Assembly (NCBI RefSeq): GCF_023656415.1
Contig: NZ_JAMOIL010000010.1
Span: 62,001-126,000, forward strand
DNA length: 64,000 nucleotides
Reading direction: 5' to 3'
From: Nocardioides bruguierae
GTDB lineage: Bacteria > Actinomycetota > Actinomycetes > Propionibacteriales > Nocardioidaceae
The notes below the pieces were generated by a model. The model saw only the letters and a list, made by a program, of their open reading frames with translations. It had not been told where the DNA came from and did not search any database. The position numbers and the translations under genes are program-made. Numbering within the stretch: the first letter of the stretch is position 1; the number at the start of each line of letters is the position of its first letter. Positions 10,209 through 19,012 of the stretch are shown here, piece by piece.

Positions 10209-11384
10209 GTGGTGAACCTGATCGGCAACACGATGGCCTCCGTGGCCCTCGCGTTCGCCGTGCTCGAGGTGACCGACGACGACCCCTCGGCCGTCGGTTA
10301 CGTGCTGGCCGCCCACACCGTGCCGCTGGTGCTCCTGCTGCTGTGGGGAGGCGTGATCGCCGACCGGTTCGGCCGCGTCACCGTGCTCCAGTTCTCCAAC
10401 ATCGCCTCGGCGATCACGCAGGGCCTCATCGCGACGCTGGTGATCACCGGCACCGCGCACCTGTGGTCGCTGGTGGCGCTCAGCCTGGTGCACGGCATCG
10501 TCTCGGGCATCGGGTTCCCGGCGATGGCCTCGATCATGCCCACCGTCGTCCCCCGCGAGCAGCTGCAGCAGGCCAACGCCCTGGTCTCCCTGGCCCGCTC
10601 GGGCGTCACGATCATCGGCCCCACGATCGCGGCGCTCCTCGTCGTCGGCGTGGGCTCCGGCTGGGCGCTCGCCGTCGACGCCGCCGCCTGGCTGGCCAGC
10701 GGCCTGCTGCTGGGGTTGATCCGGCTGCCGGCGACGCCGCCCCGCGAGGCCGGCGCGTCGGCCTTCGCCGAGCTGCGCGAGGGCTGGACCTACGTCCGCT
10801 CCACCACCTGGCTGTGGGTCGTGGTGGTCGGGTTCGGGTTCCTCAACGCCATCCACGCCGGCGCCTGGTTCACGCTCGGGCCGGCCCGGGCCAAGGAGAC
10901 GATCGGCGAGGAGGGGTGGGGCCTGGCGCTCTCGGCCGAGGCTGTCGGCCTGCTGGTGATGACGCTGGTGCTGCTGCGGGTCCGGCTGGAGCGCCCGCTG
11001 CTGGTCGGGATGCTCGGCATCGCGACGCTCGGGCTGCCGATCGCCATCCTCGGGGTGGAGCCGCACCTGGGCTGGCTGATGGTCGCCACCTTCGTGGCGG
11101 GGGCAGGCACCGAGCTGTTCGGCATGGGCTGGAACCTCGCCATGCAGGAGCACGTGCCCGACGAGATGCTCAGCCGCGCCTACTCCTACGACGCGCTCGG
11201 CTCGTTCGTGGCCATGCCGATCGGGCAGGTCGTGTTCGGTCCGCTCGCTGTCGCGTTCGGCTTCTCCGGCGTCCTGGTGACCGCCGGCATCGCCTACGCC
11301 GCGATCTGCGGCCTCGTCCTGTGCTCGGCGTCGGTGCGCAACCTGCGCCGGGCCCCGACGACCCCGGCGACCACCGCCGCCTGA
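10209..11384 (+). CDS. MFS transporter (drug-efflux type)
   Basis: An integral membrane protein of about 390 aa with about 11 hydrophobic segments, DRFGRV after helix 2 (MFS motif A region) and PREQLQQANAL between helices, typical of the MFS_3/enterobactin-exporter-like group. The first standard start is GTG at 10209. However, the same frame codes for a good MFS N-terminus upstream (about 28 codons back to the ArsR stop, including LGERNFRYYYASR) without any ATG, GTG or TTG. A CTG at 10161 is the only near-start. The real N-terminus is therefore uncertain. Confidence 0.85.
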   Translation: MVNLIGNTMASVALAFAVLEVTDDDPSAVGYVLAAHTVPLVLLLLWGGVIADRFGRVTVLQFSNIASAITQGLIATLVITGTAHLWSLVALSLVHGIVSGIGFPAMASIMPTVVPREQLQQANALVSLARSGVTIIGPTIAALLVVGVGSGWALAVDAAAWLASGLLLGLIRLPATPPREAGASAFAELREGWTYVRSTTWLWVVVVGFGFLNAIHAGAWFTLGPARAKETIGEEGWGLALSAEAVGLLVMTLVLLRVRLERPLLVGMLGIATLGLPIAILGVEPHLGWLMVATFVAGAGTELFGMGWNLAMQEHVPDEMLSRAYSYDALGSFVAMPIGQVVFGPLAVAFGFSGVLVTAGIAYAAICGLVLCSASVRNLRRAPTTPATTAA

Positions 11385-11396
11385 GCCCGCACCCGG

Positions 11397-11464
<68 letters not shown>

Positions 11465-11471
11465 ACGACGC

Positions 11472-13409
11472 TCACTCGACGGTGATGGGCTCCCCGTCCG
11501 TGACGAGGCGCCAGTCGACGGAGGCGAACGCGGCCGGGTCGATGGTGCCGTTCGCGGAGACCCAGTCGATGAGCAGCTGGCGGATCTCCACCTGGCGGTT
11601 GTAGACGACCTCGGCGGTCGAGACGTGGGGGAACCCGCCGCCACCGGACTGGCGGTAGTTGTTCACCGCCAGCGCGAACTCGGCCGCCTCGTCGACCGGC
11701 GAGCCCGCGTAGGCGAGGTTCGTGATCCGCGACCCCACCGGCTGCGCCAGGTCGATGTCGTAGGTCAGCTCGGAGCCGGGCAGGCCCGCGACCGCGTCGT
11801 AGTTGTAGTCCGGCGTCCCGTTGGGCGCGGTGGCGGTGACGGCGTTGGTGACGTCGTCCATCGGCAGGGGACCCGTGGTCGTGACCTCCTGGAAGTACCG
11901 CGCCGAGTACTCCAGGTAGTCCTTGACCTGGGCGCCGGTCACCTTCACCGCCAGCAGCGTGTTGTCGTAGATGTAGAGCCCGGCCACGTCGCGCACGGTC
12001 ACGTCGCCGGCCGGGAAGGACGCCGACCGGCTGAACGGCGCGGCGATGGAGAGCACCGGCAGGTCCACGCCGTCCTCGGCGAGCGCCGCCGCGACCGTGT
12101 CGGCCTGGACGTAGTTCACGAAGTCGATGATCGGGACGTCCTCGACCACGGCCCGCGCCGCGAGCAGCTCCTCGCTGGAGGTGCCGACCACCGAGTTCAC
12201 GTAGTCGACCACGGTGTCGTGGTTGGCCTGGACCGCGGCGAGGACCTCCTCGTCCGCCACGGCGTCGGCGGAGTCCAGCAGGCGCGAGGAGACGTCGACG
12301 ACCTCCCACCCGGTGGTGCGGCCGCGCCGGTTCTTGGTCTTGCGCAGCTCCAGGTCGATGACGGAGAGCCGCATGCCCCAGTACAGGGGCTCGGTCAGCA
12401 GCACCTTCTTGCCGGTGTGCTTGTTGGTGACGAAGCGCTCGGCGATCTCCTGGTGCGCGTGGCCCACCAGGATCGCGTCGATCCCGCCGACCCGGCGGGC
12501 GACCAGCGTCGCGGCGTTCTCCACCGCGGGCAGGGTGTCACCGTAGGAGGAGGACGTGTCGGCGCCGGAGTGCGCGGAGACGATGACGACGTCACACTTC
12601 TTCTCCTTGCGCAGCTCGCGCACCCACTTCCGGGCGGTCGGCACCAGCCCGGGGAACTCCATCCGGCCCTCGACGTTGGCCTTGTCCCACAGCGCGATGC
12701 CGGGGTTGGTCAGGCCGAGGATGCCGACCTTGACCTTACGCCCGCGACCCACGTCGACGCGGCGGATCACGTACGGCTTGAACGCGGGCAGGCCCGTGTC
12801 GGCGTCCACCGCGTTGGCGCCCAGCAGCGGGAAGTCCAGCTGCGACTCAAAGGTGCGCAGGGTGTCGATCCCGTAGTTGAACTCGTGGTTGCCCAGCGCG
12901 GCGGCGTCGTAGCCGACGAGGTTCATCGCCGTCGCCATCGGGTGCACCACGTCGCCGCCGATCGGCTCGACCCGGGCGTAGTAGTAGGCCAGCGGGGTGC
13001 CCTGGATGGTGTCGCCGGCGTCGATCGTCAGGGAGCCCTCCCCCGCGCCGTCGCGCAGGTGGCGCACCTGCTCCACGAGCGTGCGCACCTTCGCCAGGCC
13101 GATGTCGCGGTGCGAGGAGTCGTCGTACTCCGCGTCCTTGAAGTAGTTCCAGTTGAAGACGTTGCCGTGCAGATCGGTGGTGCCGAGCACGGTGAGGCGG
13201 GCCCGATTCGGGCCGCGTCGGGAGGTGCCCGGCAGGGCCGAGGCCGGGGTGGTCTGCCCGGTGACCAGCGCGCCGGCGGCGGTCACGGCGGCGGCGCCGC
13301 CGAGGAGTCCGCGGCGCGAGGCGCCACGGGGAGCGGCAGCCGAGGTGGGCGCAGAGGTGGACGCAGAGGTGGGGTTGGTGGCGGGCGTGGTGGTTTCACG
13401 CTGGGTCAT
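11472..13409 (-). CDS. Tat-exported 5'-nucleotidase / 2',3'-cyclic phosphodiesterase
   Basis: A 645-aa secreted metallophosphoesterase of the UshA/CpdB family. A twin-arginine signal (SRRGLLGG, residues 31-38, then a hydrophobic Ala-rich stretch) points to Tat export. The metal-binding set is visible: TTDLHGN (D79, H81), AGDTIQG (D133), GNHEFNYG (N174, H175), an SAHSGAD block and VGHAHQEI. The C-terminal third is the 5'-nucleotidase substrate domain. The ATG at 13409 has GGGAGGAA upstream. Likely role is extracellular nucleotide scavenging for phosphate and nucleosides. Confidence 0.92.
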   Translation of the reverse strand: MTQRETTTPATNPTSASTSAPTSAAAPRGASRRGLLGGAAAVTAAGALVTGQTTPASALPGTSRRGPNRARLTVLGTTDLHGNVFNWNYFKDAEYDDSSHRDIGLAKVRTLVEQVRHLRDGAGEGSLTIDAGDTIQGTPLAYYYARVEPIGGDVVHPMATAMNLVGYDAAALGNHEFNYGIDTLRTFESQLDFPLLGANAVDADTGLPAFKPYVIRRVDVGRGRKVKVGILGLTNPGIALWDKANVEGRMEFPGLVPTARKWVRELRKEKKCDVVIVSAHSGADTSSSYGDTLPAVENAATLVARRVGGIDAILVGHAHQEIAERFVTNKHTGKKVLLTEPLYWGMRLSVIDLELRKTKNRRGRTTGWEVVDVSSRLLDSADAVADEEVLAAVQANHDTVVDYVNSVVGTSSEELLAARAVVEDVPIIDFVNYVQADTVAAALAEDGVDLPVLSIAAPFSRSASFPAGDVTVRDVAGLYIYDNTLLAVKVTGAQVKDYLEYSARYFQEVTTTGPLPMDDVTNAVTATAPNGTPDYNYDAVAGLPGSELTYDIDLAQPVGSRITNLAYAGSPVDEAAEFALAVNNYRQSGGGGFPHVSTAEVVYNRQVEIRQLLIDWVSANGTIDPAAFASVDWRLVTDGEPITVE

Positions 13410-13544
13410 GGGGTTCCTCCCGAGAACGGACGAGACAGCGTCGTCCTTCCTACCCCAGCCCGGCGACAGCGGCGGCGAACGGAGGGCAACGATTCCGTCA
13501 AGATTGTTGCCGCAGACACCTTTCGCCGGACGACGGCAGCCCGC

Positions 13545-14105
13545 TCAGCCCCAGCGCGAGCAGATCTCCGCGATCACCGTCGGGTTGCGCGTGGTGGCCA
13601 CCGTGCCGAGCAGCCGCTCGATCAGGTTGTTGGTGATCTTCGTGCCGTGCACGCCGTCGGCACCCACGAGCCAGTGCAGGGCCCGGCCCCCGACCTCCAT
13701 CCGCTCCCCCGGGGCGCAGCGCGCCCGCAGGGCCGCCAGCCCCGCCTCGTCCGGGAGGTCGCGCAGGAGCGCCACGTAGTGCTTGCCGTCGTGCTCGACG
13801 GCCCGGGCGGCGGCGTCGACCTCCGCCAGCTCGCCGGGGGTGAACACGATCGTGGGCACCTCGAAGCCGCGGTCGGCGGCGTAGGCCTTCTCCAGCGCGG
13901 CCTCGATCCGCGGGCGCGAGCGCATCGCCGTCATCAGCCGGACGTTGCCGGTGTTGATGTAGGTCTCGACGCCCTCGAAGCCGGCCTCGCTCGTGGTGCG
14001 CACGATGTCGGCCTTGGGGAACTTGCGGGTCGAGCCGAGGTTGATCGCGCGCAGGAACGCCACGTAGGTAGCCACGCTCACATCCCAGCGGACTGGACGA
14101 CCCAT
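13545..14105 (-). CDS. DUF1697 family protein
   Basis: A protein of about 186 aa. TYVAFLRAINLGSTRKF near the N-terminus and YINTGNVRL are the hallmark segments of DUF1697, a widespread bacterial family of unknown function. Start choice is uncertain: ATG at 14105, or GTG at 14081 or 14075, which would begin just before TYVAFLRA. The gene is divergent from the MarR gene with only about 25 nt between the candidate starts, so the two share a regulatory region. Confidence 0.8.
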   Translation of the reverse strand: MGRPVRWDVSVATYVAFLRAINLGSTRKFPKADIVRTTSEAGFEGVETYINTGNVRLMTAMRSRPRIEAALEKAYAADRGFEVPTIVFTPGELAEVDAAARAVEHDGKHYVALLRDLPDEAGLAALRARCAPGERMEVGGRALHWLVGADGVHGTKITNNLIERLLGTVATTRNPTVIAEICSRWG

Positions 14106-14124
14106 AGGCAACCTCTGTAAAACG

Positions 14125-14139
14125 GTTGATGTGGTCAAC
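14125..14139. promoter_or_regulatory. Inverted repeat GTTGA-5-TCAAC at the MarR start (putative operator)
   Basis: Arms gttga and tcaac with a 5-nt spacer overlap the GTG start of the MarR gene and lie between divergent genes. TTGA/TCAA-type half sites are typical of MarR operators. The arms are short, so support is weak. Confidence 0.35.
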
Positions 14140-14592
14140 GATATTCAGGAGCGCGAGGACGTCGCCGGGCTGACCCCGCTCGCCGGCGACCTGGCCGTGC
14201 ACGCCGCACGCCTCGTCCGCCGCATCCGCGCCGCCCAGGACCTGCCGCCCGGCTTCCGGGTGCTCTCGATCCTGGACCAGCAGGAGGCGACCGGCAGCCC
14301 GGGGCTCGGCGTCTCCCGGCTGGCCGCGCTCGACCACTGCGCCCAGCCCACGATGTCCGGCACGGTCACCGGACTCGTCGAGCGCGGCTGGGCCACGAAG
14401 ACCCCGGACCCGCACGACGCCCGCGTCAGCCTCGTCCGGCTCACGGACGGCGGACGCGCAGCCCTGGCCGAGGGACGGCAGCGCAACGCCGCCCACCTGG
14501 CCCGGGCCCTGAGCCGCGCGGGCCACGACGCCCGAGACGTCGCCACCACCGTCGCGGTGCTCCGCGACCTCACCGAGGAAGGACAGCTGTGA
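14131..14592 (+). CDS. MarR-family transcriptional regulator
   Basis: A 153-aa winged-helix regulator. The HTH region reads LGVSRLAALDHCAQPTMSGT, followed by VERGWATKTPDPHDARVSL with the D-x-R wing motif characteristic of MarR proteins. GTG start at 14131 lacks a ribosome binding site and may be leaderless. Its TGA overlaps the GTG of the MFS gene (GTGA), so regulator and exporter are cotranscribed, the classic arrangement for a ligand-responsive efflux switch. Confidence 0.88.
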   Translation: MVNDIQEREDVAGLTPLAGDLAVHAARLVRRIRAAQDLPPGFRVLSILDQQEATGSPGLGVSRLAALDHCAQPTMSGTVTGLVERGWATKTPDPHDARVSLVRLTDGGRAALAEGRQRNAAHLARALSRAGHDARDVATTVAVLRDLTEEGQL

Positions 14593-15890
14593 CCTCCCAG
14601 CACACACCAGCCCAGCACACGCCCCCTGAGAGCGCCTCGGCCGAGAACGCTTCGCCCCCGCAGCACACCGGCCTGCGCGCCTACCTGGACCAGCCGCGCG
14701 CCGTGTGGGCGGTCGCGTTCGCCTGCGTCATCGCGTTCATGGGCATCGGGCTCGTCGACCCGATCCTCAAGGACATCGCCGCCCAGCTGGACGCCTCTGC
14801 CAGCCAGGTCTCGCTGATGTTCACCAGCTACATGGCCATCATGGGCATCGCGATGCTGGTGACCGGCGCGGTCTCCAGCCGGATCGGCCCGAAGCGCACC
14901 CTCATGGCCGGCCTGGCGCTGATCATCGTGTTCTCCGCGCTGGCCGGCTCCTCCGACACCGTCGGCCAGATCGTCGGCTTCCGCGCCGGCTGGGGCCTGG
15001 GCAACGCGCTCTTCGTGGCCACCGCGCTCTCCACGATCGTGATGGCGGCGCGGGGCTCGACCGGGCAGGCGATCATCCTGTTCGAGGCCGCGCTCGGCAT
15101 CGGCATCGCCTCGGGCCCGCTCATCGGTGGCCTGCTCGGCCAGGTCAGCTGGCGCGGGCCGTTCTACGGCGTCGCGGTCCTCATGGTGGTCGGGCTGCTG
15201 GCCACGTCCTTCCTGCTGCCGAAGACCCCGCCGACGGGGCGCCGCACGACCCCGCTCGACCCGCTGCGCGCCCTGCGCCACCGCAGCCTGCTGCTGATCG
15301 GCATCACGGCGATCTTCTACAACATCGGCTTCTTCACGATCCTGGCCGCCGGCCCGTTCGCGCTGCCGACCGCCAGCATCCTCGAGACCGGCTGGATCTT
15401 CTTCGGCTGGGGCCTCCTGCTCGCCTTCACCTCGGTCGCGGTCGCGCCGCTGGTGCAGCGCGCGCTGGGCACGATCCCGGCGATCATCACGATGCTGTTC
15501 CTGTTCGCCCTCGACCTGCTCATGCTGGCCGTCTTCACCTCGCACACCGTGGTGGTGATCGTGGGCATCGTGCTCTCGGGCGCCTTCATCGGCATCAACA
15601 ACACCCTCGTCACGGAGGCCGTCATGGGCGCGGCGCCGGTCGAGCGGCCGATCGCCTCGTCCGCCTACTCGTTCCTGCGCTTCTGCGGCGGCGCGGTCGG
15701 CCCCTACGTCGCGCTGAAGCTCTCCGAGGACGTCAACAGCCACGCCCCGTTCGTGTTCGGCGCGGTCGCGGTGCTCATCGGCACGCTCGTGCTGCTCGCC
15801 GGCCGCCGCACCGTCGAGGGCCGCACCCCGCACAGCGAGGTCGGCTCCTCCACGGAGGCCGAGGCCGTGCTCGTCGGCGACCTGGACTGA
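14589..15890 (+). CDS. MFS multidrug-type transporter
   Basis: A 433-aa integral membrane protein with about 12 predicted helices. After a hydrophilic N-terminus of about 35 aa come VWAVAFACVIAFMGIGLVDP (helix 1) and SSRIGPKRTLMAGL (MFS motif A equivalent). FEAALGIGIASGPLIGGLLG fits the antiporter motif C of drug/H+ antiporters. GTG start overlaps the marR stop. Substrate unknown; the MarR partner suggests induction by a small aromatic or toxic compound. Confidence 0.9.
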   Translation: MTSQHTPAQHTPPESASAENASPPQHTGLRAYLDQPRAVWAVAFACVIAFMGIGLVDPILKDIAAQLDASASQVSLMFTSYMAIMGIAMLVTGAVSSRIGPKRTLMAGLALIIVFSALAGSSDTVGQIVGFRAGWGLGNALFVATALSTIVMAARGSTGQAIILFEAALGIGIASGPLIGGLLGQVSWRGPFYGVAVLMVVGLLATSFLLPKTPPTGRRTTPLDPLRALRHRSLLLIGITAIFYNIGFFTILAAGPFALPTASILETGWIFFGWGLLLAFTSVAVAPLVQRALGTIPAIITMLFLFALDLLMLAVFTSHTVVVIVGIVLSGAFIGINNTLVTEAVMGAAPVERPIASSAYSFLRFCGGAVGPYVALKLSEDVNSHAPFVFGAVAVLIGTLVLLAGRRTVEGRTPHSEVGSSTEAEAVLVGDLD

Positions 15891-15897
15891 CGCCGAC

Positions 15898-15931
15898 CTC
15901 CCCGGTCCGGGCTCGGGCTCAGACCGGGGAG
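15898..15931. terminator. Bidirectional hairpin between MFS and iclR
   Basis: ctccccggtc (15898-15907) is the exact inverse complement of gaccggggag (15922-15931), loop 14 nt. It lies between convergent genes, and its right arm covers the last codons of the IclR gene. There is no T-run, as usual for GC-rich actinobacteria. Confidence 0.5.
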
Positions 15932-16569
15932 CCGGCGAGCTGGCGGGAGACCTCGGCGGCCGCGGCCACGACCTGCTCGGCCACGCGGAACTCGTCGAGG
16001 TCACCGAGGGTGACGATGCCGACGGAGGCCTCCATGCCCTCGACGTCGCGCAGCGGGGCGGCCAGGCCCCGGGCACCGGTGCGCAGCTCGCCCTTGGTGA
16101 GCACGTAGGTCATCTCGTCGCGCTGGGTGCGACCGAGCAGCACCGCCTTGCCGGCGGCCCCGCTGGAGAGCGGGTGCCGGGTGCCGACGCGGTAGGAGAC
16201 GTGGAAGTCGGTCCAGGACGGCTCGACGACCGCGAGGGCCAGCGCCTCCTCGTTCTCGACGACCGTGAGGTGAGCGGTGCACCCGGTGTCCTCCGCGAGC
16301 TGGCGCAGGACGGGCATCGCGAGGTCGCGCAGCACCGGCTGCACGGCGCCCGCCAGGTGCAGGACGCCGAGGCCGACGTGCAGCCGGCCCTTCACGTCGC
16401 GGCGCACCAGCGCGTGCTGCTCCAGCGTGCTGACGAGCCGGTACACGACGGTGCGGTTGACCCCGAGCTGGCCGGCCAGCTCGGTCACGGTGAGGCCGCC
16501 CGCGGAGGAGGCCAGCACGGAGAGGACCCGCAGGCCGCGGTCGAGGGTCTGCGAGGTCTCGGCGGACAT
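15919..16569 (-). CDS. IclR-family transcriptional regulator
   Basis: A 216-aa regulator with an N-terminal winged helix (TVTELAGQLGVNRTVVYRLV) and a C-terminal IclR ligand domain (PLSSGAAGKAVLL is the conserved segment). It is somewhat shorter than the usual 250 aa. Starts at ATG 16569 or 16578 are possible. I prefer 16569 because TAGAAT lies exactly 7 nt upstream, giving a leaderless transcript. The neighbours are an exporter and a helicase, so the regulated pathway is not evident. Confidence 0.87.
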   Translation of the reverse strand: MSAETSQTLDRGLRVLSVLASSAGGLTVTELAGQLGVNRTVVYRLVSTLEQHALVRRDVKGRLHVGLGVLHLAGAVQPVLRDLAMPVLRQLAEDTGCTAHLTVVENEEALALAVVEPSWTDFHVSYRVGTRHPLSSGAAGKAVLLGRTQRDEMTYVLTKGELRTGARGLAAPLRDVEGMEASVGIVTLGDLDEFRVAEQVVAAAAEVSRQLAGSPV

Positions 16570-16576
16570 GAGAGCC

Positions 16577-16582
16577 ATTCTA
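16577..16582 (-). promoter_or_regulatory. -10 box for leaderless iclR-type gene
   Basis: TAGAAT on the minus strand, 7 nt before the ATG at 16569. No ribosome binding site between. Confidence 0.5.
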
Positions 16583-16741
16583 GGGACTGATCGGGTCCCG
16601 ACCCCACGCATCGACCGCGGACACGCTGAGAGAGCGGTCACGATGAGCGACCGGTAACCCCGAGACCACCCTCGGATACCGGACGGTAGCAACAGGTGTC
16701 AGGCCGTCCGGGGCGGGCCGGGCCGCCTCAGCCGGTCTGCC

Positions 16742-18583
16742 TCAGCCGGTCTGACCCGAGGCCCAGGCCCGCACGCGGTCGATCCGCTTGCGCAGCTGGT
16801 CGGCGTTGGCCACCGCCGCTGCGGGGCCGCCGCACTCGCGCCGCAGCGCGGCGTGGGTGACGCCGTGCGGCTGCCCGGTGCGGTGGTACCAGGCGCCCAC
16901 GAGCCCGTTGAGTTCGCGGCGCAGCACCGCCAGCTGCTCGTGGGTGGCCACGTCCGCGAGGTCGTCGGCGGCCGCCGCCGTCCGGGCCTGCGCCTCCGCG
17001 GCCGCGGCCCGGGTCGCCTCGCGGCTCGAGCGGGTCTGGCGCATCCGGTCGTTCTGCCGCTTGTGCAGCAGCTCGCGCATCTGGTCGGGCTCGAGCAGGC
17101 CGGGGATGCCGAGGAAGTCCATCTCCTCCTCGGAGCCGACCTTGACCTCGCCCTCGTGGCCGAACTGCGCGCCGTCGAAGAGGGCGTGGTCGAAGCTCGC
17201 CTCCGAGCCAATCGCCTCGAAGCTGCCCTCGAGGTCGTCGGAGGCCGACTCGCTCGCGTTCGCCTGGGCCATCAGCTGGTCCTCGGCGGCGAAGATGTCG
17301 TCCTCGTCGCGGATCTTCTTCCCCAGCACGTGGTCGCGCTGGAGCTCCAGCTCGGAGGCGAAGCCGAGCAGGTTCGGCACCGACGGCAGGAAGACGCTGG
17401 CGACTTCGCCCCGGGTCCGGGCGCGGACGAAGCGGCCGACCGCCTGGGCGAAGAACAGCGGCGTGGAGGTCGTCGTGGCCCACACGCCCACCGCGAGGCG
17501 GGGCACGTCGACGCCCTCGGAGACCATGCGGACCGCGACCATCCAGCGCGAGTCGTCCGCGCTGAACTGGCTGATCTTCTTCGACGAGGTGGGGTCGTCC
17601 GAGAGCACGACCGTGGCGGCCTCGCCGGTGATCGCGCGCAGTGTCTTGGCGTAGGCGCGCGCCGACTCCTGGTCGGTGGCGATCACCAGTCCACCGGCGT
17701 CCGGCACGTGCCGGCGGACCTCGGAGAGGCGCTTGTCCGCGGCGGCCAGCACCGACGGGATCCACGAGCCCTTCGGGTCCAGCGCGGTGCGCAGCGCCTG
17801 GTTGACCAGGTCCTTGGTCAGCGGCTCGCCCAGCCGCGCCTCGATCTCGTCGCCGGCGCGGGTGCGCCACGACATGGCGCCCGAGTAGGCCAGGAACAGC
17901 ACCGGGCGGACGACGTGGTCGGCCAGGGCGTCCGCGTAGCCGTAGGCGTAGTCGGCGGCCGAGCGCGGGATGCCGTCCTCGCCCTCGACGTAGGAGACGA
18001 ACGGGATGGGGTTCACGTCCGAGCGGAACGGGGTGCCGGTGAGGCAGAGCCGGCGGGCGGCGGGCTCGAAGGCCTCGCGCACGCCCTCGCCCCAGCTCAG
18101 GGCGTCACCGGCGTGGTGCACCTCGTCGAGGATGACCAGCGTCTTGAACCGCTCGGTGCGGATGCGCATGGCCAGCGGGTTCACCGCGACGCCCGCGTAG
18201 GTGACGGCCACGCCGACGAAGTCGCCGGAGGTGCGGCCCTTGCCGGCGGAGAAGCTCGGGTCCAGCGGGATGCCGGCACGGTCGGCGGCCTCGGCCCACT
18301 GGGTCTTGAGGTGGTCGGTCGGCGCCACGACGATGACGCGGTCGATCTGCCGGCGGCCCAGCAGCTCGGAGGCCACCGACAGGGCGAACGTCGTCTTGCC
18401 GGCGCCCGGCGTCGCGACGGCCAGGAAGTCCTTGGGCAGCTCGTCGAAGTACTTCGACATCGCGGCCTGCTGCCAGGCACGCAGCGAGGGCGCGGTGCCC
18501 CACGCCGCACGGTGCGGGAACGCGGGGGTGAGGGCAGGGGTCAGCGACGGGCCCGACTCCGGGTCGGGAGTCTGCGGAGTCAC
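16742..18583 (-). CDS. DEAD/DEAH-box superfamily 2 helicase
   Basis: A 613-aa SF2 helicase/translocase. Domain 1 contains a Q-like LRAWQQAA segment, Walker A TPGAGKTT, VVAPTDHLKTQW (motif Ia), DEVHH (motif II) and LTGTPFRSD (motif III). Domain 2 contains LVIATDQESA, MVSEGVDVPRL (motif V) and QAVGRFVRARTRG (motif VI). A charged, alanine-rich C-terminal extension of about 170 aa follows. The ATG overlaps the DUF3039 stop by 4 nt, a conserved actinobacterial pairing. Probable role is nucleic-acid remodelling; no nuclease domain is visible. Confidence 0.9.
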   Translation of the reverse strand: MTPQTPDPESGPSLTPALTPAFPHRAAWGTAPSLRAWQQAAMSKYFDELPKDFLAVATPGAGKTTFALSVASELLGRRQIDRVIVVAPTDHLKTQWAEAADRAGIPLDPSFSAGKGRTSGDFVGVAVTYAGVAVNPLAMRIRTERFKTLVILDEVHHAGDALSWGEGVREAFEPAARRLCLTGTPFRSDVNPIPFVSYVEGEDGIPRSAADYAYGYADALADHVVRPVLFLAYSGAMSWRTRAGDEIEARLGEPLTKDLVNQALRTALDPKGSWIPSVLAAADKRLSEVRRHVPDAGGLVIATDQESARAYAKTLRAITGEAATVVLSDDPTSSKKISQFSADDSRWMVAVRMVSEGVDVPRLAVGVWATTTSTPLFFAQAVGRFVRARTRGEVASVFLPSVPNLLGFASELELQRDHVLGKKIRDEDDIFAAEDQLMAQANASESASDDLEGSFEAIGSEASFDHALFDGAQFGHEGEVKVGSEEEMDFLGIPGLLEPDQMRELLHKRQNDRMRQTRSSREATRAAAAEAQARTAAAADDLADVATHEQLAVLRRELNGLVGAWYHRTGQPHGVTHAALRRECGGPAAAVANADQLRKRIDRVRAWASGQTG

Positions 18584-18873
18584 TCGGAGGAGCCCCCACC
18601 GTCGCCGTCGGAGCCCCCGTCACCCTGGAGCTCCTCCCAGACCTCCTTGCACTCGGGGCAGACCGGGTACTGCTCCGGGGAGCGGCTGGGCACCCACACC
18701 TTGCCGCACAGCGCGACGACGGGAGTGCCGTTGACCATGGCCTCGGTGAGCTTGTCCTTGTCCACGTAGTGGCTGAACCGCTCGTGGTCGCCCGCGTCGG
18801 TGGGCAGGGTCGAGCGGTCCTGCTCGACCCGCTCGTCGACCGACGTCCCGGGCCCGAATCCGAAGGTGCTCAC
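18580..18873 (-). CDS. DUF3039 small zinc-ribbon-like protein
   Basis: A 97-aa actinobacterial protein. The core GDHERFSHYVDKDKLTEAMV is followed by VVALCGKVWVPSRSPEQYPV and CPECKE, giving three cysteines that may bind metal. I choose GTG at 18873 (VSTFGFGPG) rather than GTG 18882, because it fits the family's N-terminus and leaves a -10 box 7 nt upstream. Translationally coupled to the helicase, so the two probably act together. Function unknown. Confidence 0.83.
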   Translation of the reverse strand: MSTFGFGPGTSVDERVEQDRSTLPTDAGDHERFSHYVDKDKLTEAMVNGTPVVALCGKVWVPSRSPEQYPVCPECKEVWEELQGDGGSDGDGGGSSE

Positions 18874-18880
18874 GGGCGTC

Positions 18881-18886
18881 ACTGTA
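18881..18886 (-). promoter_or_regulatory. -10 box for leaderless DUF3039 gene
   Basis: TACAGT on the minus strand, 7 nt before the GTG at 18873. Confidence 0.45.
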
Positions 18887-19012
18887 CGTCAGGACGGGCC
18901 GCTCCCCCGCCCCGCGGCGGGGGTGAGGCGGGCCTCGTCGGCTGCCGTGCAGGTCAGCCCGGGCGGGCGGTCGGACGGCTCGGCGGGGTGCCGGGTGGGG
19001 CGCAGGAGGGGC

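Noticed and set aside
11625..14120. 831-codon open frame opposite the 5'-nucleotidase and DUF1697
   Set aside because: Same shadow effect; the nucleotidase motifs on the minus strand are intact.
16853..18769. 638-codon open frame opposite the helicase
   Set aside because: A high-GC shadow of the helicase; composition is repetitive V/R/G/H without any motif.
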